From: Deltaproteobacteria bacterium
GTDB taxonomy: Bacteria; Desulfobacterota; Desulfobacteria; Desulfobacterales; JAFDCJ01
Direction of reading: 5' to 3'
Length of the DNA: 64,000 nucleotides
Assembly: GCA_019312835.1 (NCBI GenBank)
Contig: JAFDCJ010000341.1
Span: 23,763 to 87,762, forward strand
The stretch's first letter is position 1; each line of letters begins with the position of its first letter. Below, piece by piece: positions 8,690 through 17,030 of this stretch. Below the pieces are notes generated by a model. The model did no database searches. It worked only from the letters and a program-made list of their open reading frames with translations, and had not been told where the DNA came from. Made by a program: the position numbers and the translations under genes.

Positions 8690-8771
8690 GCAAAACGATG
8701 AAAACCGTTCCATGTCTAAAACAATAAACCGCCATATTTCAAATCTGATAAATTGCTTTCAGAAAGGTTTT

Positions 8772-9425
8772 ATGGTTAAACAGGTAAAGCAGCTTCATTT
8801 TGAGGGAATGCTCAACAAAAGAAGGAAAACCAGAACTTTGTCTGATCAAAAAAAACCCCACATGCACGCAACGGACAACCTGGTTGAATCGGTTCCCTTC
8901 AACCAGGCCTATTGGGTGGAACCCGGCAAGTTTATGGCGGGGTGTTATCCGGGAACCGAACATCCCGACGACGCCCGGGACAAGCTCAACGGCCTGCTGG
9001 CGCATGGAATTCGCCGCGTGATCAATCTGATGGAAACCAAAGAGCTCAACCGGGCCGGCAACCCCTTTGTGCCCTATGAGGATCAGATGACCGCCATTGC
9101 ACGGGCCATGGGGTGCGAGGTCGCGTTTGACCGCCGGCCAATAAAGGACTATGGTATTCCCGCCCGACCTGATATGGCCGGCCTTTTGGACCGCTTGGAC
9201 CGCTGCATCAAAAACGCCACGCCGGTATATGTCCATTGTCTCGGCGGCATCGGGCGCACGGGAACCGTTGTCGGCTGCTACCTGGCCCGGCACGGTTATG
9301 CATCCGGCCCGGGCATTCTGAAAGCCATCCAGGTGCTGAGAAAAGATACCGCTACCGGCAGTCTATCATCACCGGAAACCGATAAGCAAATTGAGCTGGT
9401 TTGTTCCTGGCGTCCGGGAGAATAG
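8772..9425 (+). CDS. Dual-specificity protein phosphatase-like enzyme
   Basis: A 217-residue cytoplasmic protein with the cysteine phosphatase signature HCLGGIGRTG, nucleophile Cys156 and Arg162, in the order expected for the tyrosine/dual-specificity phosphatase fold. The general acid Asp is probably in the RRPIKDYGIP segment. I chose the ATG at 8772 because AGAAAGG lies just upstream; a longer start at 8712 is possible. The next gene, murB, begins within or just after its stop. Its substrate could be a phosphoprotein, lipid or nucleotide; the sequence does not say. Confidence 0.8.
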   Translation: MVKQVKQLHFEGMLNKRRKTRTLSDQKKPHMHATDNLVESVPFNQAYWVEPGKFMAGCYPGTEHPDDARDKLNGLLAHGIRRVINLMETKELNRAGNPFVPYEDQMTAIARAMGCEVAFDRRPIKDYGIPARPDMAGLLDRLDRCIKNATPVYVHCLGGIGRTGTVVGCYLARHGYASGPGILKAIQVLRKDTATGSLSSPETDKQIELVCSWRPGE

Positions 9426-9438
9426 CAAAGTAGAACCC

Positions 9439-10356
9439 ATGAATTTCAATCCATCTGAAATCGCTTCGCAATTGGCCGCCGCTGCCAAAGCAGATGTCCA
9501 GATCAACAAACCACTGGCGCCCTATACCTCCTATCAAATCGGCGGCCCCACAGCCGTCTGGGTTGCACCGGCAGCGGAGGGCGACGTCGGCAGGATTCTC
9601 GAACTCGTAAACCGCAACGACCTCCCGCTTTTCATACTGGGGCGGGGGTCGAACGTACTGATCTCAGACAGGGGATGGGATGGCGTCACCCTGTATCTGG
9701 GCAACAATCTCAGCGGTGTCACGTTTGACGGCAGAATGGCCAGGGCGCTGGCCGGCACCCTGCTACTGGAGGTGGTTCGGGCAGCCGTCAAAAGGGGCCT
9801 GGCCGGGATGGAGCAACTGGCCGGAATTCCAGGCGGGATCGGCGGCGCCCTGCGCATGAATGCCGGGGCCTTCGGACAGGAGATCGCTAGCACGACCCGT
9901 TCTGTCAAGGGCTTCCGGCACGACGGCTCGCCTTTTCAGGCCGCTCGCCAAGATATTACCTTCGACTACCGGCGGGTACCGGAGTTGGAAGATGTTATCA
10001 TTACCTCCGCTGATTTCGGTTTTGAAGAATCAGACCCGCACATTCTGTCCGGGCGTATGGAGGATATCCTCACCCTGCGCGCTAAAAAGCAGCCGCTTCG
10101 ATATCCCTCCTGCGGCAGTGTGTTTAAGCGACCTGCCGGCTATTATGCCGGGGCGCTGATTGAAGAGGCCGGACTCAAGGGGGAACGCATTGGCGGCGCA
10201 ATGATCAGCCCGAAGCATGCCGGATTTATCCTGAACGTGAATGGGGCCTCGGCTGCGGATGTTTATGCGTTGATCAATCTGATCGAAAACAGGGTTTTCG
10301 ATCGCTTCGGTGTAAAACTCGAGCGGGAAGTCCGGTTGATCGGAGAGTTTGATTGA
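9439..10356 (+). CDS. murB: UDP-N-acetylenolpyruvoylglucosamine reductase
   Basis: MurB makes UDP-N-acetylmuramate in the cytoplasm using FAD and NADPH, the second committed step of peptidoglycan synthesis. Visible are the FAD-binding YTSYQIGGP and LGRGSNVLISD motifs, the AGIPGGIGGALRMNAGAFG pyrophosphate loop, and the CGSVFKRP segment containing the catalytic serine. The length (305 residues from 9439) and lack of the extra C-terminal domain fit the type II enzyme. An earlier ATG at 9391 would overlap the phosphatase gene. Its stop overlaps the TTG start of the next gene. No other mur genes are nearby, which is unusual as murB often sits in the cell-wall cluster. Confidence 0.95.
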   Translation: MNFNPSEIASQLAAAAKADVQINKPLAPYTSYQIGGPTAVWVAPAAEGDVGRILELVNRNDLPLFILGRGSNVLISDRGWDGVTLYLGNNLSGVTFDGRMARALAGTLLLEVVRAAVKRGLAGMEQLAGIPGGIGGALRMNAGAFGQEIASTTRSVKGFRHDGSPFQAARQDITFDYRRVPELEDVIITSADFGFEESDPHILSGRMEDILTLRAKKQPLRYPSCGSVFKRPAGYYAGALIEEAGLKGERIGGAMISPKHAGFILNVNGASAADVYALINLIENRVFDRFGVKLEREVRLIGEFD

Positions 10357-11690
10357 ATCGGCTCCCATCAGCACCGGTCGACAGCCGGTACCTCACCCGT
10401 TTTTATATCCCCCTGGCCATCCAGGCTGCCTCCCAGGCTTTGTGTTATCCTCTGGTTGCCATGGTGGCCTCGCGCGGTCCCGGGGGACCCCTAAACCTGG
10501 CCGGTCTGGCTCAGGCCAATATCGTCATGTTCTTCTTCGGCATGTTTGCCATCAGCTATGTGACCACCGGAATGGTGTTCGCCAAGACACGCGAAGGATA
10601 TCAAAAATTCCGGTTTGTCACCCTTCTGACCGGTTTTACGGTCGTCATCATTCAGGCAATATTGTGTACCCCGGCCCTGGCGCATTTGCTTTTCGGTTCG
10701 GTAATTGGTCTGCCGGCAAGCATTGAGCAGCCGGCCCGGATCGGGTTTATGACCAGTATTCCGCTTCAGTTTCTCTTCTTTTTGCGAATCCCTTATTTTG
10801 TCGTCATGTACATCGGCAAGGCCACCGGCATGGCAAGCTTTGCGACCATTGGCCGCATAACCCTGACAGCCTTGCTGTCCCCGCTCTTTTGCATGCTGGA
10901 CCTGGTCGGCCCGGTCTGGGCGGTGGTCTGCCTGACCATCCCGGTGGCCATCGAAGTGCTGATGTCCAGGATATTCGCCGCCCCCTTTCTAAAATCCCTT
11001 GTATCTGAGCCGGAAAACCCGCCCAGGGCCCGGGAGATTTTCTGGTTTAATCTCCCGCTGTCAATGGGCGGTTATTTTCTTTCCATCTCCGCCATCATAC
11101 TGGCGGGATTCATCGCCCGGGCCCCGAATCCCGACCGCATTCTGCCGGTGTATTATCTGGCACTCGGCCTGGCCAACCCGATGGCCTTTGCAGCCACCCG
11201 CATTCAAACTGTCGTCCTGGCCTTTCCGCCCCGATCGGAAACCGATCGCCGGACCTTGCATTTTGCCGTGGCGGCCGGATTTACGCTGGGCCTTTTGCCG
11301 TTGATCTTCTCCCTGCCCGGTCTGATTGAGTTTTACTATGTCAAGCTGCAGAGGCTCACCGTCCAGGATCTCCAACTGGTGCGATTAACGGCGGTATCGC
11401 TGATATGCTTTCCGTTGAGCGTGGCCATCCGAGCCCAGAGTGAAGGTCTGGCCGCCTGGCAAAAAAAGCCGGTGACCGTTCTCGCCGGACATGCCCTGTT
11501 CATGGTCACCATGATCACCAGCGGTTTCACCCTGCTCAAATTCGGTGTCCCGGGGCACCTGATCGGACCGGTCGGACTGACCCTTGGCAGCCTGGCATCC
11601 TCAGCCACCATGCGGTTATTGCTCAACCGCGTCAAAGAACGGAATATCCCGGTGGGGCCGACGACGACATCCATCGGGCAAATCCGCTAA
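10353..11690 (+). CDS. MATE-like multidrug/polysaccharide exporter family membrane protein
   Basis: A 445-residue polytopic protein with about 12 membrane segments, resembling the MATE/MOP flippase superfamily (early FYIPLAIQAASQALCYPLVAMVASRG region and the two-half arrangement). The start is TTG, overlapping the murB stop as TTGA, with CGGAGAG five bases upstream; translational coupling to murB is therefore likely. Coupling to a peptidoglycan precursor gene makes a lipid-linked flippase role conceivable, but the sequence is not MurJ-like enough for me to assert it. The stop codon lies inside the left arm of a long palindrome. Confidence 0.7.
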   Translation: MNRLPSAPVDSRYLTRFYIPLAIQAASQALCYPLVAMVASRGPGGPLNLAGLAQANIVMFFFGMFAISYVTTGMVFAKTREGYQKFRFVTLLTGFTVVIIQAILCTPALAHLLFGSVIGLPASIEQPARIGFMTSIPLQFLFFLRIPYFVVMYIGKATGMASFATIGRITLTALLSPLFCMLDLVGPVWAVVCLTIPVAIEVLMSRIFAAPFLKSLVSEPENPPRAREIFWFNLPLSMGGYFLSISAIILAGFIARAPNPDRILPVYYLALGLANPMAFAATRIQTVVLAFPPRSETDRRTLHFAVAAGFTLGLLPLIFSLPGLIEFYYVKLQRLTVQDLQLVRLTAVSLICFPLSVAIRAQSEGLAAWQKKPVTVLAGHALFMVTMITSGFTLLKFGVPGHLIGPVGLTLGSLASSATMRLLLNRVKERNIPVGPTTTSIGQIR

Positions 11691-11819
11691 AAACTGGCTT
11701 CAGAATACCATCTTATATTCGAATGCTGCGTTGCAAGCCGACGCAGGCGGGACTCCGCTTTTGCGTCGACCTGCGCCTTGCCTTCGAGCATAACCTGGCA
11801 TCCTGAAGCCAGTTTTGCG
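11685..11819. repeat. Long inverted repeat including the transporter stop codon
   Basis: Left arm 11685-11710 (core AAAACTGGCTTCAG) and right arm 11796-11819 (core CTGAAGCCAGTTTT) pair over about 23 bases. The TAA of the transporter gene (11688-11690) is in the left arm. Between the arms is a second, imperfect palindrome around GACGCAGGCGGG and GTCGACCTGCGCC. A partial further copy of the arm core is near 11873. The rest of the spacer to 12077 shows nothing else. Confidence 0.8.
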
Positions 11820-12077
11820 TATCTTATATGATCTTACGAAACGGCAACCGGTCAAACAAAGTCCTGCAACTTAAAGCCAGTTTTCAATATTTTCTATGGT
11901 CACGGTGCCGCTTTTGAGAAGTATTTCATTAAAAGTTAGAGCCTCTTGAATTTTGATAAAAATCTAACCAAAACAGCATTCAAGTTTCCCCGGAAAGTGC
12001 CGAAGAATTAATAGACAAGCCTATCCGTGCAGGCTTTTCAGGAAAACAAAAAGGCACTTTTAAAAGGGGATAATTCC

Positions 12078-12539
12078 ATGATTCACACAAATCCAAGATG
12101 TATACTTATCGGGTTGATGGCCTTTACCTTCGTTTGCTTTTTGAGCGGCAGCGTGTTTGCCGGCGGCGGTTTTAGCTTTAAGTGGGGCAACGATACGGAT
12201 GCCGGGCAGCAGCAGGTGAAAACCAAATCCAAACAGAAAACAGGCGGACCGCCCGCTCATGCTCCGGCTCATGGATATCGCGCCAAGTACCAGTACCGCT
12301 ATTATCCTTCAAGCAATGTGTATAAGGATACTGAAAGAGGCCTTTATTTTTATCTGAAAGGCGACAGGTGGGAGGTCGGCGCATCTTTGCCGCTACCCCT
12401 GAGAGAAAAGCTGGGAGAATCCGTCAGCCTTGAGTTGGATACCGACAAACCGTATATTCATCATGCGGAGCATGTTAAAAAATACCCGCCCAGGAAATCC
12501 AAGCCCAAAAAGAAAAACAAATGGGCCAGGACAAAATAG
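12078..12539 (+). CDS. Small exported basic protein, function unknown
   Basis: A 153-residue protein with a clear signal peptide (LIGLMAFTFVCFLSGSVFAGG) preceded by AGGGGA. The mature part has a lysine-rich linker, a YRAKYQYRYYPSSNVYKD stretch followed by RGLYFYLKGDRWEVGASLP, and a strongly basic C-terminus. Short periplasmic or secreted proteins with a Y/P-rich region and a GDRW-type motif are common in this group of bacteria, but I know no function for them. It stands alone between long spacers. Confidence 0.65.
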   Translation: MIHTNPRCILIGLMAFTFVCFLSGSVFAGGGFSFKWGNDTDAGQQQVKTKSKQKTGGPPAHAPAHGYRAKYQYRYYPSSNVYKDTERGLYFYLKGDRWEVGASLPLPLREKLGESVSLELDTDKPYIHHAEHVKKYPPRKSKPKKKNKWARTK

Positions 12540-13315
12540 GCGCGGCGTCTCGGCCCGATGTGATCTGATGACGTGCTGGGTACCGGTGCTGAAAGCTGCC
12601 CGATCACAGCCGGCGGTTTTCAGCGCCAGTGCATTCTAGCGCGTCATTGACGTTTTCTACAAGCCTGAAATGGATGCCCCCGGCGCGGATATATTTCAGG
12701 GATAGCGTCTAATAATTTCTTGACAACCGACCTCATTTTCGATAGGCAAACATTGTACAGATCGTCTATGAATCGGATTTGACGACCAGCATCGATTCTG
12801 TTCTCAACATCTCTTCAGATTTGTTCTTCGCATCTGGATCCTCCTCCAGGCTGACACCTGATACCGAGCAGACAATATCCTGACCGCAGCTAGGCTTAAA
12901 CAACAATCTCCCGTAAATTATTAACCCTTATGGAGATGGCTACCCTGCGGATTTTGGGAAGGTGCCCGTATCAAGACCTTCAGAAGTTCGCCCTCACTCG
13001 AAAATTTTCTTTCATGTTAATCGCCGCCCGGTCGGGCTGCCAGGCTAATCCGGCCCTGTAAGCCATTGCGGGCGGCACATAACAATAACGCCCAAGAATG
13101 AAAGGAGGACCTCTATCATCACATCACGCAGCATTGTTCGGAAAGCGGATGCCATCTTTCCGGCGAATGGGTGATCCTGACCGATCCGGTGATTGCGGGT
13201 ATGGGGGAAATCAGGCAGTTAATGGCGCGCGGATGCTTAAGCGTTTATGCAAATGGACCGCCTTATTCGTTTATTGCAAATTGCTGGTCTATACCAGCAG
13301 AAAGGAGAAACGAAT
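12540..13315. other. 776-base spacer without a supported gene
   Basis: Short frames exist on both strands but none has a plausible start, length and composition together. One TGACACCTGA unit is at about 12850. The frame running into the TRAP receptor from 13100 (containing GEWVILTDPVIAGMGEIRQL) reads somewhat protein-like and could be a remnant, but I cannot place it. A GAAAGGAGG-type site near 13100 has no convincing gene after it. Confidence 0.5.
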
Positions 13316-14470
13316 ATGAAAAAGGAGAAAAAGATTTTAAACAAAACTCCCGACAAAATTTCAAGACGGTCAATGATCAAAGGCATGGCTGCCGCAGCCG
13401 GTGCGGCAGCTGCGGCAGTCGGGTTTCCCTGGGTCAAACGCAGCGCCGCCCAAGCACCGATCGTCCTGAAAATGCAAAGCACATGGCCCACCAAGGATAT
13501 TTTCCATGAGGACTTTCTTGATTGGGTCAAGAAGGTGGAAGAGATGACCGGGGGCCGCTTGAGGATCGACGCCCTGCCGGCAGGTGCCGTCGTGCCTGCC
13601 TTTGAATTGATCGAAGCCGTCAGCCGGGGCACGCTGGATGGCGGCCATGGCGTTTCCGCCTACTGGTTCGGTCGCAACCGTGCCGTCAGCCTTTTCGGCA
13701 CCGGTCCGTCTTTTGGATTGGACGCCGAGGGAATGCTGTCGTGGATTTATTATGGCGGCGGGGCGGAGCTTTATCGTGAACTCATTCAGGATGTTCTTAG
13801 GATGGAAGTCGTCTCTTTCTTCCACGGACCCATGCCAACGCAGCCCCTGGGATGGTTCAGGGACGAGATCAAAGACCCGGGCGCAATCAAAAACCTCAGG
13901 TACCGGACCGTGGGGCTCTCAGCCAGCCTCTTTCAGGAAATGGGGGCGGCGGTTAAAATTCTGCCCGGCGGCGAGATCATTCCATCGATGGAGCGCGGTG
14001 TTCTGGATGCAGCCGAGTTCAACAACATGTCCTCTGACAAACTCCTGGGATTTCCGGATGTAAGAAAGCTCTGCATGCTGCAAAGCTACCATCAGCCCTG
14101 CGAGTTCTTTGAGGTCACGTTCAACAAAACCAAGTGGGAGACAATTCCGCAAGATCTGCAGAGCATTGTCAAATATTCTCTGATGGCCCAATCTGCCGAT
14201 ATGAGTTGGAAGTTCCATGACCGCAACTCTTCTGACATGATCGAAATGGAGCAACAAAGAGGCGTAAAATTTCACGTAACCCCGACCTCCGTGCTCAAAG
14301 AGCAATGCAAGGCATGGGACCGCATCATCGCGCGCGAGAGCAAGGAGAATGATTTCTTTGCCCGCGTCATCAAATCCCAGAAGGATTATGCCCGTCGGGT
14401 GGTCCGCTGGCGCTCACAGGTCATGGTCGAAAACAACACCGCCTACGAACACTGGTTTGGAAAAGTCTGA
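13316..14470 (+). CDS. TRAP transporter solute receptor (DctP-type, Tat-exported)
   Basis: A 384-residue periplasmic binding protein of a tripartite ATP-independent transporter. It carries a twin-arginine signal (SRRSMIKGMAAAAGA...) and family features: LKMQSTWP at the mature start, then LRYRTVG with the ligand-binding arginine, and GGEIIPSMERGVLDAAEF, typical of the TakP-like subgroup that binds 2-oxo acids and other carboxylates. The start at 13316 follows AAAGGAGA; the upstream frame is spurious. The two permease genes follow. A hairpin after the stop probably makes this gene the most expressed of the three. Substrate unknown, but an organic acid is likely. Confidence 0.92.
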   Translation: MKKEKKILNKTPDKISRRSMIKGMAAAAGAAAAAVGFPWVKRSAAQAPIVLKMQSTWPTKDIFHEDFLDWVKKVEEMTGGRLRIDALPAGAVVPAFELIEAVSRGTLDGGHGVSAYWFGRNRAVSLFGTGPSFGLDAEGMLSWIYYGGGAELYRELIQDVLRMEVVSFFHGPMPTQPLGWFRDEIKDPGAIKNLRYRTVGLSASLFQEMGAAVKILPGGEIIPSMERGVLDAAEFNNMSSDKLLGFPDVRKLCMLQSYHQPCEFFEVTFNKTKWETIPQDLQSIVKYSLMAQSADMSWKFHDRNSSDMIEMEQQRGVKFHVTPTSVLKEQCKAWDRIIARESKENDFFARVIKSQKDYARRVVRWRSQVMVENNTAYEHWFGKV

Positions 14471-14499
14471 TCAGGAATTTAGTTATTTTTAAACAACCC

Positions 14500-14528
14500 G
14501 GGACGTCCAACTCTGGCAGGGACGTCCC
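14500..14528 (+). terminator. Intercistronic hairpin between TRAP receptor and permease genes
   Basis: GGGACGTCC (14500-14508) and GGACGTCCC (14520-14528) form a perfect 9-bp stem with an 11-base loop, followed by CTTTTAAT. Its place, after the receptor and before the permeases, fits partial termination or mRNA 3'-end protection that raises the receptor level over the membrane subunits. Confidence 0.7.
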
Positions 14529-14561
14529 CTTTAATCAAACCGTTTAGCAAGGAGAGGTCTA

Positions 14562-15071
14562 TTGGTGGATAAATTCGTTAAATTCATTGACGGTATCAGC
14601 CATTGGGTCGGCAAAATCTTTGCCCTGCTCTTTCTGCCGCTGGTTTACGCCTTGGTTCATGAAATCGTTGCCACCAAGGTTTTTGCCAGACCGACCGTGT
14701 GGGCCTTTGATTTGAGCTACATGCTCTATGGGGCCATCTTTATGATGGGAGCCGCATATACGCTGGCCATCGATGGCCATGTTCGCGGCGATATGTTCTA
14801 TCGCCTCTGGCGACCCCGGGTACAGGCAACGGTAGATCTCGTTTTATACATTCTGGTCTTCTTTCCTGCAATGATCGCTCTTCTGTATGCCGGCTGGTCT
14901 TACGCGTATTACTCATTTTCCATCAATGAAAAATCACTTCAAAGTCCCTTCGGGCCCATCATCTGGCCGCTTAAAATGGTCATCCCGGCAACCGCATTTC
15001 TCATGTTGCTTCAGGGCATTGCCCAGGTCATTAAATGTATACGCTGTCTTCAGCGGGGGAGGTGGGAATGA
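14562..15071 (+). CDS. TRAP transporter small permease (DctQ-type)
   Basis: A 169-residue membrane protein with four helices, matching the small subunit of TRAP transporters. The ATYTLAIDGHVRGD-like part is recognisable as AYTLAIDGHVRGDMFY between helices 2 and 3, a conserved DctQ feature. The start is TTG at 14562 (GTG at 14565 is an alternative), preceded by GGAGAGG. Its TGA overlaps the ATG of the large permease gene, so the two subunits are coupled. It works with the receptor before it and the permease after it to import the substrate with Na+ or H+. Confidence 0.9.
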   Translation: MVDKFVKFIDGISHWVGKIFALLFLPLVYALVHEIVATKVFARPTVWAFDLSYMLYGAIFMMGAAYTLAIDGHVRGDMFYRLWRPRVQATVDLVLYILVFFPAMIALLYAGWSYAYYSFSINEKSLQSPFGPIIWPLKMVIPATAFLMLLQGIAQVIKCIRCLQRGRWE

Positions 15072-16390
15072 GTCCCGAAATCCTTGGAATGATCATGCTG
15101 GCGTTGCTCTGTATCGCCATCTTTGTGGGATACCCAACCTGTATTACCCTTCTGGCTCTCGGCTTTTTCTTCGGGTGGGTCGGTTTCGGGCTGGAGCGGG
15201 TCGCCAATCTGATGGTTTCCCGGTATTTCTTCGTCATGTCAAACGATGTGCTTATTCCGGTGTGTATTTTCGTATTCATGGGCTATGTGGTGGAACGCTC
15301 TGGTATTCTTGACCGGCTTTTCCGTTCCATCCAGGTGGCCACCGGACCGGTGCGGGGATCGTTGTACTTTACAGTGTTGCTGACCTGTACCATCTTCGCC
15401 GCCGCCACGGGTATAATTGGTGCTTCGGTAACCATCATGGGCCTTTTGGCCATGCCTGCCATGATGCGGGCCAAATACGATGTGCGGCTTTCAGCCGGGG
15501 TGATTACCGGGGGCGGATGCCTCGGCATTCTGATTCCGCCAAGTGTTCTTCTGATCCTGTATGGCGCCACGGCCGGAGTGTCCACGGTTAAACTCTATGC
15601 CGGTGCCATTTTCCCGGGTCTTATTCTCTTCGGACTGTATGTCAGCTTCGTTGCTGTTATGGTTTACATCAGACCCCGGCTGGGACCAGCCCTGCCCAAG
15701 GAAGAAAGGGATTTCCCGCTGAAGCAGATTGTCTGGATGCTGGGGACTTCAGTGCTCCCTGTGGCGGTGCTCATCTTTTTTGTCCTTGGATCGATCGTTA
15801 CCGGTTGGGCGGCGCCCACGGAAGCTTCGGCCTGCGGTGCATTGGGGGCCCTGATCTTGAGCGCGGTGTATGGCAAACTAAACTGGAGTATGTTGAAAGA
15901 TGCCATGCTCGAGTCCATTAGAACCTCCAGCATGGTTCTCTTTTTGATGTGTGGATCAAGCCTATTCGCATCCGTCTTTGCGCTTCTGGGCGGCGCCCAG
16001 GTCATCGAAGATTTCGTGCTGGGTCTCAACCTTTCACCGGGGGCCTTTATCTGGATATCCATGGCTGTTATTTTCCTGCTGGGATGGCCGCTGGAGTGGA
16101 CAGAGATAATCATTATCTTTCTGCCCCTGTTTCTGCCGCTGTTGCCCCATTTCAACGTTGATCCGCTCTGGTTCGGCATCCTGGTGGCTGTCAACCTCCA
16201 GACCGCTTTTCTTTCACCACCGGTTGCAATGGCCGCTTTTTATCTAAAGGGCGTCTCACCATCGCAGGTCACACTGATGGATATTTATTGGGGTATGGGA
16301 GCTTTCATGGTGCTCCAGGTAATCGGTCTGGTCATCGTCTTTATGTTCCCGGAGCTTTCCACCTGGCTGCCGCAGGTTGTATTCGGATAG
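15068..16390 (+). CDS. TRAP transporter large permease (DctM-type)
   Basis: A 440-residue polytopic protein of the DctM family. Conserved segments include GYVVERSGILDRLFRSIQV, the GIIGASVTIMGLLAMPAMM region, GGCLGILIPPSVLLILYG and SPPVAMAAFYLKGV. It forms the transport channel of the TRAP system. The ATG at 15068 overlaps the DctQ stop and is preceded by GGGGAGG; the longer frame from 15035 is unlikely. It ends the operon. Confidence 0.93.
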   Translation: MSPEILGMIMLALLCIAIFVGYPTCITLLALGFFFGWVGFGLERVANLMVSRYFFVMSNDVLIPVCIFVFMGYVVERSGILDRLFRSIQVATGPVRGSLYFTVLLTCTIFAAATGIIGASVTIMGLLAMPAMMRAKYDVRLSAGVITGGGCLGILIPPSVLLILYGATAGVSTVKLYAGAIFPGLILFGLYVSFVAVMVYIRPRLGPALPKEERDFPLKQIVWMLGTSVLPVAVLIFFVLGSIVTGWAAPTEASACGALGALILSAVYGKLNWSMLKDAMLESIRTSSMVLFLMCGSSLFASVFALLGGAQVIEDFVLGLNLSPGAFIWISMAVIFLLGWPLEWTEIIIIFLPLFLPLLPHFNVDPLWFGILVAVNLQTAFLSPPVAMAAFYLKGVSPSQVTLMDIYWGMGAFMVLQVIGLVIVFMFPELSTWLPQVVFG

Positions 16391-16500
16391 AAGACATTTC
16401 ACGTCTTTTCGTCACTATAGTTTTAAAGATTTCAGGATGACAAGCGCCACGGGCACGACGACCGCGAGCATTTTATCTGGGCTGGCGGTCCCGCATATGA

Positions 16501-16755
16501 TCATTTAATGCAATTTTGAAAAATGCTTGTATTCCCGGCACTGGATGCGCTCTGAGGGACCCTCTCCATCGCCTCTTCAATACAATCCTCAGGCCCACCC
16601 CGGTACCTGATAATCTCGGCTTTTTCTTTTTTCCCGTTCACGGCAAATACTTCCGCGCAACGCGCAATCCAGCTTTCGCAGCCAATGCATGCGCAAAAGG
16701 TTGTGAATTGCTCTGGCGCTATTGCTGCAGCTTGGCCCCGAATGGTGAACCCTGC
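16501..16755 (-). pseudogene. Decayed 4Fe-4S ferredoxin gene
   Basis: Read on the minus strand to the TGA at 16501-16503, the frame gives CIGCESWIARCAEVFAV, then GKKEKAEIIRYRGGPEDC and IEEAMERVPQSAS. This follows the single-cluster ferredoxin pattern CxxCxxCxxxCPEVF ... GGPEDCIEEA ... CP. The third Cys is Trp, the Pro after the fourth Cys is Ala, and the C-terminal CP is VP. No start codon in a sensible place is visible, so it is most likely a pseudogene. The frame remains open for about 85 codons, which suggests recent decay. Confidence 0.65.
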
Positions 16756-16856
16756 TCGTGGGGGCGAAGTGCTTTGGGCCGCGATCCAGGCCCTGAACCT
16801 GGGAGTCAGTTTTTTATTGACAGGACCCCGCCAAAATCTTAGTTGCTATAGTCTTT

Positions 16857-16996
16857 GATTCAACGACCACCCGCAAAACGGGTGGTTTGGGTTTCCCCAC
16901 CCTTATGGGCGGGGGGAGACAAAAGCACGCCAGTGCTTCAAACGTTGCGGGTGTAGCCGGGTGATAGTCCCGCAATGGCGGGATTTGAAAACAACC
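16857..16996 (+). repeat. Structured ~135-bp repeat, copy 1
   Basis: Contains successive hairpins: ACCACCCG/CGGGTGGT (16866-16886), a CCC/GGG-rich stem around CTTATG, AAGCAC/GTGCTT (16924-16938), and TCCCGC/GCGGGA (about 16968-16982), ending GAAAACAACC. The reverse complement of 63065-63197 aligns along its whole length, keeping each hairpin position. It ends about 35 bases before the MFS gene start. Confidence 0.75.
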
Positions 16997-17030
16997 AAAA
17001 AAAGACCTGCGCCGGCTAAGGGATCTATCA

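Larger units (their letters stand above)
16391..17030. other. 640-base spacer: ferredoxin remnant plus structured repeat
   Basis: No intact gene. From 16501 to about 16755 the minus strand retains a decayed ferredoxin reading frame, and 16857-16996 holds the first copy of a structured repeat; both are listed separately. The first 110 bases after the TRAP operon show no terminator. Confidence 0.6.

Noticed and set aside
13100-13509. Open frame reading GEWVILTDPVIAGMGEIRQL before the TRAP receptor
   Set aside because: It has a protein-like patch but no convincing start, and it overlaps the receptor in another frame. It may be a remnant; I could not identify a family.
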